From Oscillospiraceae bacterium (GTDB lineage Bacteria; Bacillota; Clostridia; Christensenellales; Aristaeellaceae), in contig JAISWI010000034.1 in the NCBI GenBank assembly GCA_031270865.1, forward strand, positions 1 to 40,548: DNA of 40,548 nt, in the 5' to 3' direction. The notes under the pieces were generated by a model. It made no database searches and had not been told where the DNA came from. It worked only from the letters and a program-made list of their open reading frames with translations. Position 1 is the stretch's first letter; the number at the start of each line of letters is the position of its first letter. The translations under genes and the position numbers were made by a program. Of the stretch, positions 6,801 to 15,280 are shown one piece after another.

Positions 6801-9056
6801 CTACAAATCATCCAAAAACCCGACTTCCTTAACGGCGACGCGCCCATTCCATCCCACCTTGATCCTATAGATCGAGTAATCACGGCTGGCCGCGTCCATA
6901 TCAACCATCTCGGCGACATACTCGCCCCGGGGCAGGTTCTTGAAACGAATCACCCCATTACCGTTGGACACGGCCCGCGCCACAGCCTCGCGCGTTCCGT
7001 CGGGCAGTACGCGGTATACCTCGTATGTCGTCCCGGGCGCGGGGACCGCGACCGCGCGGTATACGCTGATCAGCACAACCTTGCCTCCGGAATCACCGCC
7101 GCCACACCCGCGGCATGGCATCTGCCAATCCTCATACATCGTCCACAGCATCGCGGCGTCCCTGACGCCCTGGAACGTGCCGTAATCGCGGCAGCGCAGG
7201 TACCTGATGTACTGCCTCATCCCACACGGATCATCCGGCGATATCAGCTTCATACAGTTATACGAATCCTCGCCGAACCTGCATCTATCCAGGTTTTGTC
7301 CTTGCATGCGCGTCAGGCCGTAGTTGGGATTATCCGGCAGAACCTCCACGCCATTGTACTCGAAGTCCTGCTCGGGCGTGATGAACTGGTTATAGTCGAA
7401 TACTTGGTCCAGCGCGTTGTTGCTGCCGGTGACGAGCATGCCGGCGTTGGCATAGTTGTCGTAAAGCAGCATATCGTCCACAGTCGTGCCGATAAAGCCA
7501 ACCACGCGGTGTATCCAGTCAGATCCGACCGAGTTGGTGTTGGTGACCGTAATCGCGGACTGCGCCGCGATGTTGCCGCCGACCTCGACGCTGTCATTAT
7601 ACATGCTGCCCACTATGCCGCCCACTATACCGCCGACGTTGGGGCCTTCGCTGGTTACAGTCCCAAGCGCGAGGCAGCCGGTGATCCTGGCATAATGCTC
7701 GACCCAGCCCGCTATGCCGCCAACGTCCGTTTTATCAGTGCTGCCGCTTATGGAAGCCGCAACGACATCGCCGCGGCTGACGCACCGAAGGATTTCAGGG
7801 CCAAGACTCTCGATAGGCGCGGCGCCTCTGGCGGAACCAAGTATACCGCCGACCCTGTATCCGCCCTTAACCGCGCCCGTGTTCACGCAATCCTCAATCA
7901 CAAAGCGGTTCATCGCGGAACCGCATATACCGCCGATGTTATATGATTTTACGCGGAAATCGATCGCGCCGGTGTTTCGGCATTCAAGCGCGTACACGGA
8001 ATTGGGGTTTGTGTCGGAATTGTTGACAAACCCAAATATGCCGCCACCCACGTATGTATCGTTTGCGTCTGTACCCGGTTTAAGAATATCCCCGCTGTTT
8101 ACGCATTGTATGAAGTTATATTGCCCTCTTACCGCATCTATCGCATTTATAATGCCCGCGCCGGAGTTACATATGAGTTCCGCCGTGTTGCGGCAGCCGC
8201 GAACCTGGGCGCTTGTATCCGCGTTTATGGTGAAGCATATGCCTCCGACGGTTTGAGCGGTTATGGCGCCATTATTAACGCAGTCAAGCATTTCCAACGT
8301 ATCGCCCGAAAAAACTACCAATATGCCGGCGACCTCGCCGGGCGAATCGATCACGCCGTTGTTAACGCATCCATGCAGCGTCACCGAGGCGTCGTGCGCT
8401 TCGCATATGATGCCGCCCGTCCAGGTGTTGGTTCCGGCAGCGGTAATGGCCGCGTCGTTGCGGCAGTTTGTCATTACTAACGACGATGCGATGAAATCAT
8501 CAATCAACGCGAGTATCCCGCCAATCCTGCCATACCCGCTTGACGGGTTCAACGCGAGCGCGGCGTGGTTGACGCAATTCTCAAACGAACATTCGCCGCA
8601 GGCCCTGCCGACGAAACCGCCCACGTAATAGGAATAGGAATAGGAAGGAGGCTGCGAATAATCCGACCTGACCGCGCCGTTAACAGCGCAATCGGCGAAC
8701 CCGCAGTTCACCGCAACCGGGCAGAACGCGCCGACATACCGCGCGTCTGCCGCAAAATCGACATACAGTTTGACGCCCCTAACCTCGATGTCAGCAACCG
8801 CGTCCCCGGGCGCGCTTTTACCCAGCAGCGAGTCTGCCAGCGGCGCGCCCGCCCTGCCGACGCTGTGGCCCGCGCCGTCCAGAACGAAGTTGCTGGCGTC
8901 CACAGCCTTCCATCCGTTTGTGTCGTCAATGTATACATCGCGTGTTAACAGCACTGTCGCGCCCGAGCCGTCCGCCTGGAGCAGGGCGGCCCTCAACGCG
9001 CTGTATGTATTGGCGTTCACCGTGATAGCGGCTGCCATATCCATTACCCCATTCAC
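6801..9056 (-). CDS. Cysteine-ladder (GLUG-like) repeat protein
   Basis: A 751-aa protein I cannot assign to a function. Residues ~75-500 contain about eleven repeats built on a Cys-x-Asn-x-Gly core (CVNNGVI, CVNNGAI, CRNTGAI, CVNTGAV) followed by a GGI or GGIxG strand. This resembles GLUG-type repeats, which stack as a right-handed beta-solenoid; the stacked Cys/Asn ladder is predicted. A conserved WIHRVVGFIG...YDNYAN segment follows, then a Cys-rich region (CRGCGGG) and a C-terminal ~85-aa beta-sandwich resembling prealbumin/SpaA-like domains (TYEVYRVLPDGTREAV...FKNLPRGEYVAEMVD). No signal peptide, transmembrane helix or LPxTG is visible. The start is uncertain between GTG 9056 and two ATGs within seven codons. 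A related remnant lies at 4998-5091. Confidence 0.8.
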   Translation of the reverse strand: MNGVMDMAAAITVNANTYSALRAALLQADGSGATVLLTRDVYIDDTNGWKAVDASNFVLDGAGHSVGRAGAPLADSLLGKSAPGDAVADIEVRGVKLYVDFAADARYVGAFCPVAVNCGFADCAVNGAVRSDYSQPPSYSYSYYVGGFVGRACGECSFENCVNHAALALNPSSGYGRIGGILALIDDFIASSLVMTNCRNDAAITAAGTNTWTGGIICEAHDASVTLHGCVNNGVIDSPGEVAGILVVFSGDTLEMLDCVNNGAITAQTVGGICFTINADTSAQVRGCRNTAELICNSGAGIINAIDAVRGQYNFIQCVNSGDILKPGTDANDTYVGGGIFGFVNNSDTNPNSVYALECRNTGAIDFRVKSYNIGGICGSAMNRFVIEDCVNTGAVKGGYRVGGILGSARGAAPIESLGPEILRCVSRGDVVAASISGSTDKTDVGGIAGWVEHYARITGCLALGTVTSEGPNVGGIVGGIVGSMYNDSVEVGGNIAAQSAITVTNTNSVGSDWIHRVVGFIGTTVDDMLLYDNYANAGMLVTGSNNALDQVFDYNQFITPEQDFEYNGVEVLPDNPNYGLTRMQGQNLDRCRFGEDSYNCMKLISPDDPCGMRQYIRYLRCRDYGTFQGVRDAAMLWTMYEDWQMPCRGCGGGDSGGKVVLISVYRAVAVPAPGTTYEVYRVLPDGTREAVARAVSNGNGVIRFKNLPRGEYVAEMVDMDAASRDYSIYRIKVGWNGRVAVKEVGFLDDL

Positions 9057-9071
9057 ATACGGATTTCCAAC

Positions 9072-9090
9072 GCGGTTTCGATGAAACCGC
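9072..9090. promoter_or_regulatory. Inverted repeat upstream of repeat-protein gene
   Basis: Perfect arms GCGGTTTC and GAAACCGC around GAT, 16 bases before the 751-aa gene. On the minus strand TATACT lies just upstream (about 9098-9103). It may be an operator or a leader hairpin near the ribosome binding site; no -35 is convincing. Confidence 0.4.
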
Positions 9091-9179
9091 CATGAATAGT
9101 ATACCGTATTGCGCAGTGGGGTCCGGAGTGCCTGGTTAAGGTAAATGTACGTTAGCGTTGGGGGGGTAAGACCTCACCG

Positions 9180-9320
9180 ACGCGGCGCTTCCAATCCCTT
9201 ATCGCGCCGTTCCTAATCCCTTCTCGCCCCTTTAGGGGAGATGCCGCCCTCAAGCGACCGAGAGGGCGACGCCTGCCCCCGCCACAACGACAGGGGGGCG
9301 AGTAACGCCCCCCCCCGCTA
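9180..9320. repeat. Dispersed repeat B, copy 2
   Basis: Non-coding sequence between two same-strand genes containing CCCCTTTAGGGGAGATGCCG, then CTCAAGCGACCGAGAGGG, and a C/G-tract hairpin (GGGGGGCG, AGTAA, CGCCCCCC at 9293-9313). Similar blocks occur at 36160-36260 and 36390-36490. No gene is seen in 9091-9322. Confidence 0.5.
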
Positions 9321-9322
9321 TC

Positions 9323-10255
9323 TCACAGGAAAATCGGATTCGTCCAGGCGCGTCTGCCCCGCGCGTCCTTGACCACGCCGCGAACGTACTTATGCCCTTC
9401 GGGTACCCTGAACTCCGCGCGGGCGACGGCGGCGTTCTCCCGGTCCCACGTCAGGCGCGACGGCCTGCGCGTGAACGTGAACCCGGCGGATAAACACGGC
9501 GAGCACTCGATTACCGCAACGCCATCCTCAACCCGGAAATCGCGTATCTCCGGTCCGCACGACGAGTAGAACGCCCCCGCCTCCAGCGCGTCTACCACGC
9601 CGTCGACCGTCCTTTCCGCGTTCACCATCACCCAGCCGTTAGCGTGCTGGTACATCTCGTGCCCGTCGTCGACCGCTACCCCATACCAACGGCTGCCCAG
9701 GCCCAGCATCTCATCCCAGCAGGCGGCGTTCGTGTCCATGTCGTCCTCCAACGCGCAGCCGCTGTTCCATATCTCCATGCCGAAGTGCCCCTTCATCCGG
9801 TCGAACTCACGCGCGGGCGTACCGCTCCACTCCGGATGGCATAGGAACGTGACGTTCCCCGCTTCATGGATTTCGTCCAAATATGGCTGCAGCTCATGTT
9901 GGTTTTCGACAGGCCCACGAAACTCAAACCGCTGGTTATGGACATATTTGTTCCCGCGCTCCGGCGAGCGTCCCAGCGCGACGGTATGGAACGTGTGCCC
10001 GAGCGAACCCGCGGAACGGGGAATGTCGAAGTTCCGCTCCACGCCCGGGATGATCAGCAGGTTAGTATCCGGCGCGAAGTTTTCGGTATTATAGATATTA
10101 TGGTCGGTCAGCGCGACGAAGTCGAATCCCCGCGACGCGTACAGCCGCAGCACATCCTCCGGACTGCCACGCCCATCCGAGCGCGTGGTATGAACATGCA
10201 GCGCGCCCTTGAGCCGCTTGACATTACCGCCAAACGCGGATTGTATGGTCGTCAT
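9323..10255 (-). CDS. PHP-domain metal-dependent hydrolase, CehA/McbA-like
   Basis: A 310-aa PHP-fold protein. Metal-binding motifs are visible in order: LHVHTTRSDG, ALTDHN, IPGVE, FLCHPEW and the late AVDDGH, the pattern of trinuclear PHP phosphoesterases/hydrolases in the CehA group. There is no signal peptide, so it acts in the cytosol; the substrate is unknown. It starts at ATG 10255, overlapping the stop of the upstream PLP-enzyme gene by four bases (ATGA), so it is translationally coupled and presumably co-expressed. Confidence 0.82.
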   Translation of the reverse strand: MTTIQSAFGGNVKRLKGALHVHTTRSDGRGSPEDVLRLYASRGFDFVALTDHNIYNTENFAPDTNLLIIPGVERNFDIPRSAGSLGHTFHTVALGRSPERGNKYVHNQRFEFRGPVENQHELQPYLDEIHEAGNVTFLCHPEWSGTPAREFDRMKGHFGMEIWNSGCALEDDMDTNAACWDEMLGLGSRWYGVAVDDGHEMYQHANGWVMVNAERTVDGVVDALEAGAFYSSCGPEIRDFRVEDGVAVIECSPCLSAGFTFTRRPSRLTWDRENAAVARAEFRVPEGHKYVRGVVKDARGRRAWTNPIFL

Positions 10256-11391
10256 ATTTTATCCAAACTCCCTTCCAGGTCGTTCCACAATGTCTCGACG
10301 TCCTCCAGCCCGACATGGATCCTCACCAGCGAACCCTCGCCCGAAACCACCACCATCGACTCGAACCCGCCCCAACTAGGCCCGACGTTGAACCAACCCA
10401 GCCGCTTCACGAACTCCCGCGCCTCGGCGTTGCCGCAGTTAAGCTCGAAGCTCAACGGGCTGGTCGTGCCGGACATCTGCCGCTTTGCCAGCTCGCGCTG
10501 CGGGAACGATTCCAGCCCGGGATGGTTGACCGCCTTCACCGCGCGATGCGCCTCCAGGCGTTTGGCGATCTCCAGCGCCGCCGACTGGTGCGCCTTCAGC
10601 CTCACGCCCAGCGAGCGCAGGCCGCGTATACACAGCCACGCCTCCATCGGCTGGAGTATACAGCCGTAGAACTCGCGGACCCTGTGGACCTCCTTCATCA
10701 GATCCTCACAGCCCACGCATACCCCGGCGATCAGGTCGCTGTGCCCGGCGATATACTTCGATACGGTGTGGACGCTCAGGTCAATGCCCAGCGTCAGCGG
10801 CTTCTGGAACAGCGGCGTCGCCCACGAGTTGTCAACGACCGTCCGGATACCGCGCGGCCTCGCGAAGTCCGCGACCGCCCGCAGGTCCTGCAGCCTGAAC
10901 GTCATCGACACCGGCGACTCCAGGTATATGAGCGATGTGTTGGGTTTAGCGTTATCAGTAAAATCCGACAAATCCGATCCGACGACATAGGTAACTTCGC
11001 AGCCAAACTTGCCGACCAGGAACTCGTCGATGAATACCCGCGTCGGGCCGTACGCGCTGTCAACGCAGATGATGTGGTCGCCCGTCTTCACGCAAGCGAG
11101 TATGGCGGAGGATATCGCGGCCATGCCCGACGCGAACGCCAGCGCCTTGCCCCCCTGCTCCAGCGCGGCAATCTTGCGCTCGAACAGGTCGACCGTCGGG
11201 TTGCTCACCCGCCCGTAGGCAAAGCGGCGACGCTGTTGGTCGTCCATCTGGTCCTTGGGCGTCACGTGCAGGGAATTCATGAATATGGGCTGGATCACCG
11301 CGCCCTCGTAGCGTTCGTAGTCGTCGCCCAGATGGGCGAGTATGTTCGCGTCGTTGTCGCGCAGCTCGAACGGCTGCGGGCCTGTCGCCAT
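10252..11391 (-). CDS. Trans-sulfuration PLP enzyme (Cys/Met metabolism)
   Basis: A 379-aa fold-type I PLP enzyme of the cystathionine gamma-synthase/beta-lyase/methionine gamma-lyase family, of usual length. Visible features are YGRVSNPT (cofactor contacts), FASGMAAIS, the Asp of VVDNSWATP and the Schiff-base lysine K212 in TVSKYIAGHSD. Which reaction it performs (synthase, beta-lyase or gamma-lyase) cannot be settled from motifs. It is first in a two-gene operon with the PHP protein and divergent from the first peptide importer, which could make imported sulfur peptides relevant; that link is only suggestive. Confidence 0.88.
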   Translation of the reverse strand: MATGPQPFELRDNDANILAHLGDDYERYEGAVIQPIFMNSLHVTPKDQMDDQQRRRFAYGRVSNPTVDLFERKIAALEQGGKALAFASGMAAISSAILACVKTGDHIICVDSAYGPTRVFIDEFLVGKFGCEVTYVVGSDLSDFTDNAKPNTSLIYLESPVSMTFRLQDLRAVADFARPRGIRTVVDNSWATPLFQKPLTLGIDLSVHTVSKYIAGHSDLIAGVCVGCEDLMKEVHRVREFYGCILQPMEAWLCIRGLRSLGVRLKAHQSAALEIAKRLEAHRAVKAVNHPGLESFPQRELAKRQMSGTTSPLSFELNCGNAEAREFVKRLGWFNVGPSWGGFESMVVVSGEGSLVRIHVGLEDVETLWNDLEGSLDKI

Positions 11392-11435
11392 TATGGCGTC
11401 ACCCTTCCTTGCTTAGTTTGGACGAAACCGGGAGT

Positions 11436-11464
11436 AGTATAACATTGACCAATCAGCGGCGCAA
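11436..11464 (-). promoter_or_regulatory. Promoter of the PLP-enzyme/PHP operon
   Basis: Minus-strand TTGCGC (11459-11464), 17-bp spacer, TATACT (11436-11441) with an extended -10 TGT directly before it. The start codon at 11391 is about 45 bases downstream. Confidence 0.6.
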
Positions 11465-11513
11465 GGGCGCGTAGGATTAGCCCCGATGTCAATAATTGTA
11501 CGCGCATATCTCT

Positions 11514-11542
11514 TTGACATGTTGCGAGGAATGTGGTATAAT
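11514..11542 (+). promoter_or_regulatory. Consensus promoter of peptide importer 1
   Basis: TTGACA (11514-11519), exactly 17 bp, then TATAAT (11537-11542) with an extended -10 TGG. Both hexamers are perfect consensus, so this should be one of the strongest promoters in the window. Confidence 0.9.
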
Positions 11543-11575
11543 AGCGTATACTCATAAAGAGGAAGGGGAACCCGA

Positions 11576-13165
11576 ATGAAGAGAAACCTGGCGACGCTGA
11601 TGGCGTTGGCGATGCTGGCGGCGATCGCGCTCACCGTGCCCGCGATGGCCGAGGCTCCCGCCTACAACCCCGACGCGGTCATCTATATCTACTCCACCGA
11701 CGATCCAACGCACTTGGATCCGTCGCTGGCCACGGACGGGCAGTCCACCGTCGTGACGGGACTGCTGTTCAACTCGCTGGTTGGCTACAACCGCGACGGC
11801 AGCATCTTCCCGGACGTAGCGGAGTCGTGGACCGTCTCCGAGGACGGCCTGACCTACGCCTTTAAGATCCGCGACGGGATCAAGTTCCACGACGGCACCG
11901 CGTGCGACGCTTACGCGGTCGAATGGAACTGGAACCGCGTCATACCGTGGAACGCCACGCCCGAGATGTCGTACTCCACGATCCTGTTCGGCAACGTCGC
12001 CGCGTTCGAGGCGACCGACGCCAGCACGTTCGTAGTGACGCTCAAGAGCAAGGACTCCACGTTCCTGACGCTGCAAGGCTCGTCCTCGCTCGCGGCGGCG
12101 CTGCTCTCCCCCACCGCGTATGAGGCCGATCCGGAAGGCGTCGACCGCAATCCGGTCGGCACCGGCCCGTATAAGTTCGTGGAGCTTAAGGCCGGGCAGT
12201 ATGTCCGCGTAGAGCGTTACGACGAATACCACCGCGGCGTTCCGACCAACGGCGGCGTCATCATCCGCATCATCCCGGAAAGCTCGACCGCCGTATCCGA
12301 GCTTATGACGGGCGGATTGGATTACGTGGGCAGCCTGGCCGCGGATCAGGTGGACCTGCTGCGCTCCGCGCAGGGCATAGAGGTCATCACCACGCCCAGC
12401 CAGAACCTGAGCATACTCTCCTTCGCGGACTACGAGAAGAACCCGCTGTTCTCCGACCTGCGCGTCCGCCAGGCCATACGCGAGGCGCTGGACCTGGAGG
12501 CCATCAATAAGGCGCTGTACGGCGACGCGATGGTCACCGCCATCAGCCCGATCCCGCCGGGAATGCAGAGCGGCGTACGCGACGATTACGTCAACTACCC
12601 CTACGATCCCGATCACGCCAAGGCGCTGCTGGCCGAGGCCGGCTACCCCGACGGCATCACCGCCAAGCTGCTGACATACAACGTCGTCAAGGGCTACAAC
12701 CCGGCGGGCGAGCAGCTGGCCGTCCAGATTCAGGCCGAGCTTGCCAAGGCGGGCATCAACATCGAGATCCAGATCCTTCCATGGGGCGAGTTCGTGGAAG
12801 TTATGTACAAGGACCCGGTCGAAGGCTATGACCTGATCCTGCACGGATGGGGCGCGGACTACTTCGACACATCCAACATCATCTTCCTATGGAGCGAGGC
12901 CGAGGCCGGCGGCGGCACGAACAACTCCGGCTACATCAACGAGGAGTTCGAGGCCATCTTCAAGGCCGCGAAGGAATCCTCCGACTACAACGAGGCCGGC
13001 GATCTCTACGCGCAGGCCGCCCAGAAGATTCAGACCGACCTGCCGTCCATCATCACCGGGCATGGCGTGCAGTATACCGGTTACTCGCCCAAGCTGGTCA
13101 ACGGCGGCGACCTGCTCAACAGCGTCGCCGGCAGCCACACCTGGCAATTACAGAAGGCCGACTAA
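11576..13165 (+). CDS. Peptide ABC importer 1, substrate-binding protein
   Basis: A 529-aa family-5 (DppA/OppA type) extracytoplasmic binding protein of usual length. A signal peptide (1-25) ends at AMA before EAPAYNPD, a signal peptidase I-type site. There is no cysteine for lipid anchoring. Family features include the N-terminal DPTHLDPSLATDGQS segment, VAESWTVSEDGLTYAFKIRDGIKFHDG and NPVGTGPYKF. RBS AGAGGAAGGGG precedes ATG 11576. It is the first gene of the importer 1 operon, with strong hairpins after its stop. Peptides are the family's usual ligands; the neighbouring dipeptidase supports that. Confidence 0.93.
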   Translation: MKRNLATLMALAMLAAIALTVPAMAEAPAYNPDAVIYIYSTDDPTHLDPSLATDGQSTVVTGLLFNSLVGYNRDGSIFPDVAESWTVSEDGLTYAFKIRDGIKFHDGTACDAYAVEWNWNRVIPWNATPEMSYSTILFGNVAAFEATDASTFVVTLKSKDSTFLTLQGSSSLAAALLSPTAYEADPEGVDRNPVGTGPYKFVELKAGQYVRVERYDEYHRGVPTNGGVIIRIIPESSTAVSELMTGGLDYVGSLAADQVDLLRSAQGIEVITTPSQNLSILSFADYEKNPLFSDLRVRQAIREALDLEAINKALYGDAMVTAISPIPPGMQSGVRDDYVNYPYDPDHAKALLAEAGYPDGITAKLLTYNVVKGYNPAGEQLAVQIQAELAKAGINIEIQILPWGEFVEVMYKDPVEGYDLILHGWGADYFDTSNIIFLWSEAEAGGGTNNSGYINEEFEAIFKAAKESSDYNEAGDLYAQAAQKIQTDLPSIITGHGVQYTGYSPKLVNGGDLLNSVAGSHTWQLQKAD

Positions 13166-13190
13166 CCGCGCGGAAATCCGGTCAATGTCG

Positions 13191-13233
13191 AAATGCGCCG
13201 CTTCCCCCGCGGGGCGCGAGAAGCGGCGCATTT
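13191..13233 (+). terminator. Strong hairpin after binding-protein gene 1
   Basis: Perfect 13-bp arms AAATGCGCCGCTT and AAGCGGCGCATTT enclose a loop that itself contains CCCCGCGGGG. The stem ends in a T-run. It could stabilise the upstream mRNA end or act as a partial terminator ahead of the permease genes. Confidence 0.65.
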
Positions 13234-13270
13234 TGGCACATATTCGCCCAAATTGGAGGCGCGGCGCCTT

Positions 13271-13290
13271 CGCGGGTCCGCCCGCGCTTT
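13271..13290 (+). terminator. Second hairpin with T-run
   Basis: Arms CGCGGG and CCCGCG with a TCCG loop, followed by CTTTT. A short terminator-like hairpin 57 bases before the permease start, the second in this junction. Confidence 0.55.
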
Positions 13291-13346
13291 TAGTTAGGCG
13301 ATTATAACCGTATCATGCCCATTGGATCACCAAACGGGGTGGATTG

Positions 13347-14348
13347 ATGATAAAGTATATCGCCAAGCGCGTATTGATGGCTATCCCGGTCATATGGGGC
13401 ATCGTTACGATAGTGTTCATCCTGATGCGCGTGTTCTCGCATAACCCGGCCTTCCTGCTGCTGGGCCAGCACGCCACAGCCGACAAGGTCGCCGAGCTTA
13501 CCCGATACCTGGGGCTGGACCAGCCGATATGGAAGCAGTACCTCATTTACCTGGGCCAGCTGGCGCGGGGCGACCTGGGCACGTCGCTGTTCACCAAGCA
13601 GCCCGTGCTCACGGAGATCATGGAGCGCATGCCCGCCACGATCGAGCTGGCCGTGTTCTCGGTAGTCATCTCCTCGATCATCGGCGTGACGCTGGGCGTC
13701 GTCTGCGCGGTAAAGCAGAACAGCGTCCTGGACCGCGTTCTGCAGGTGACCGGGCTTACCGGGATATCGCTGCCCAGGTTCTGGCTGGGGCTGATGCTGA
13801 TCATCGCGGCCGCGGTCCGGCTGAAAATCCTTCCGGTTTCAGGGCGTTTCAACTTCATGAACCAGCCCGAGACCATCACGGGATTCATGCTGATCGACTG
13901 CGTCATCACGGGCGACTGGAGCGCGCTGGGCAGTACGCTGCGCTACTTGATCCTCCCCTCGCTGACCATCGCCGTGGCGTCGATCGGCTCGTTTATGAGG
14001 TATACGCGCTCGACGATGCTGGAGGTCATCCGGCAGGATTATATAAGGACGGCGCGGGCCAAGGGCGTGGCGGAATCGCGCGTGGTATCCCGGCACGCGC
14101 TCAAGAACGCGCTGATACCCGTGGTGACGGTCATCGGCATGGAGCTGGGCGGGCTGTTCTCCGGATCGGTGCTGACCGAGACGATATTCGCCTGGCCGGG
14201 CGTGGGCCAGTATATCGTAAACGGGATCAACAACACCGACTACGCGGTCGTGCAGTCGGGGTGCATGCTGGTCGCCGTCATAGCCGTGGCGATGAACCTG
14301 CTGATAGATATATTATATGGGTATCTCGACCCAAGAATCCGGTATTGA
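13347..14348 (+). CDS. Peptide ABC importer 1, DppB-type permease
   Basis: A 333-aa inner-membrane permease with the DppB/OppB arrangement: a first membrane helix at 9-30, an extracellular loop, and five further helices. The EAA loop that docks the ATPase reads YIRTARAKGVAESRVVSRHALKNALIP. I start at ATG 13347, with GGGGTGG 5 bases upstream; a TTG codon directly before it is less likely. Confidence 0.93.
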   Translation: MIKYIAKRVLMAIPVIWGIVTIVFILMRVFSHNPAFLLLGQHATADKVAELTRYLGLDQPIWKQYLIYLGQLARGDLGTSLFTKQPVLTEIMERMPATIELAVFSVVISSIIGVTLGVVCAVKQNSVLDRVLQVTGLTGISLPRFWLGLMLIIAAAVRLKILPVSGRFNFMNQPETITGFMLIDCVITGDWSALGSTLRYLILPSLTIAVASIGSFMRYTRSTMLEVIRQDYIRTARAKGVAESRVVSRHALKNALIPVVTVIGMELGGLFSGSVLTETIFAWPGVGQYIVNGINNTDYAVVQSGCMLVAVIAVAMNLLIDILYGYLDPRIRY

Positions 14349-14362
14349 GGAGGTTGGGGCTG

Positions 14363-15268
14363 ATGCAAGACCGGACCGATGAGGCATTATTCTTCGACGA
14401 CACGTACGGGCTGGACGCCGCCGCGCCGCCCTCGTCGCTGTGGCGGGACGCGCTCAAGCGTTTCATAAAGAACAGGACGGCCGTCGCCGCGCTTGCCGTG
14501 CTGCTGGCGATGGTCCTGGCCGCCGTGTTCGCCGACGCGCTGACACCCTACGGCCCGTATGACACCGTCCTCTCGCAGAACAAGGTCGGCCCGAACCCGG
14601 AACACATACTAGGCTCCGATGAGAACGGGCGCGACATCCTCACGCGCATACTCTTCGGCGCGAGGATATCGCTGTCGGTCGGGTTCATATCGGTGATAAT
14701 CTCAACGCTGGTCGGCGCGGTCATCGGGCTGCTCTCCTCATATTACGGCGGCTGGCCGGACATGATCCTGAGCCGCGTGATGGAGATGATCGCCGCGTTT
14801 CCCAGCATACTGCTGGCCATAATCTTTATGTCGATATTCGGGCGCGGCATCCAGAACGCGGTCATCGCGATAGCCATCGTGTCGATCCCCGGCTCCGCGC
14901 GGCTGATCCGCTCGGTCGCGCTGACCGTCAAGGAGAATGACTACATCACCTCCGCGCGGGCGATCGGCGCCGGCTCGATGCGGATCATGCTGCGACACAT
15001 GCTGCCCAACATACTCGCTCCCATCATCGTCAACGCTACGATGAGCGTCTCCGGCGCGATACTCTCGCTGGCGTCGCTGGGCTTCCTGGGGCTGGGCGTG
15101 CAGCCGCCCACCGCGGAGTGGGGATACATGCTCTCCAGCGGGCGGAACTACATATTCTCCGCCTCGCACATCATCACGTTCCCGGGGATCGCCATCGCGC
15201 TGACCGTGCTGTCGTTCAACCTGCTGGGCGACGGGCTGCGCGACGCGCTCGACCCCCGGCTGAAGTAA
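14363..15268 (+). CDS. Peptide ABC importer 1, DppC-type permease
   Basis: A 301-aa permease of the DppC/OppC type: cytosolic N-terminus, first helix at about 41-61, a normal short extracellular loop, HILGSDENGRDILTRILFGARISL, and the EAA motif YITSARAIGAGSMRIMLRHMLPN. It starts at ATG 14363 with GAGGAGG 8-14 bases upstream. Its normal loop length contrasts with the paralogue at 23744-25153, where a large domain is inserted. Confidence 0.93.
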   Translation: MQDRTDEALFFDDTYGLDAAAPPSSLWRDALKRFIKNRTAVAALAVLLAMVLAAVFADALTPYGPYDTVLSQNKVGPNPEHILGSDENGRDILTRILFGARISLSVGFISVIISTLVGAVIGLLSSYYGGWPDMILSRVMEMIAAFPSILLAIIFMSIFGRGIQNAVIAIAIVSIPGSARLIRSVALTVKENDYITSARAIGAGSMRIMLRHMLPNILAPIIVNATMSVSGAILSLASLGFLGLGVQPPTAEWGYMLSSGRNYIFSASHIITFPGIAIALTVLSFNLLGDGLRDALDPRLK

Positions 15269-15280
15269 GGGGGCGCGGGG

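Noticed and set aside
11552-12844. 430-codon frame opposite peptide-binding protein 1
   Set aside because: Low-complexity Arg/Val/Gly-rich translation with no motif; the plus strand encodes a clear family-5 binding protein with its promoter.
13529-14362. N-terminal extension of the DppC-type permease into the preceding gene
   Set aside because: The extension is an out-of-frame reading of the DppB-type permease; ATG 14363 has a GAGGAGG site and gives a normal length.
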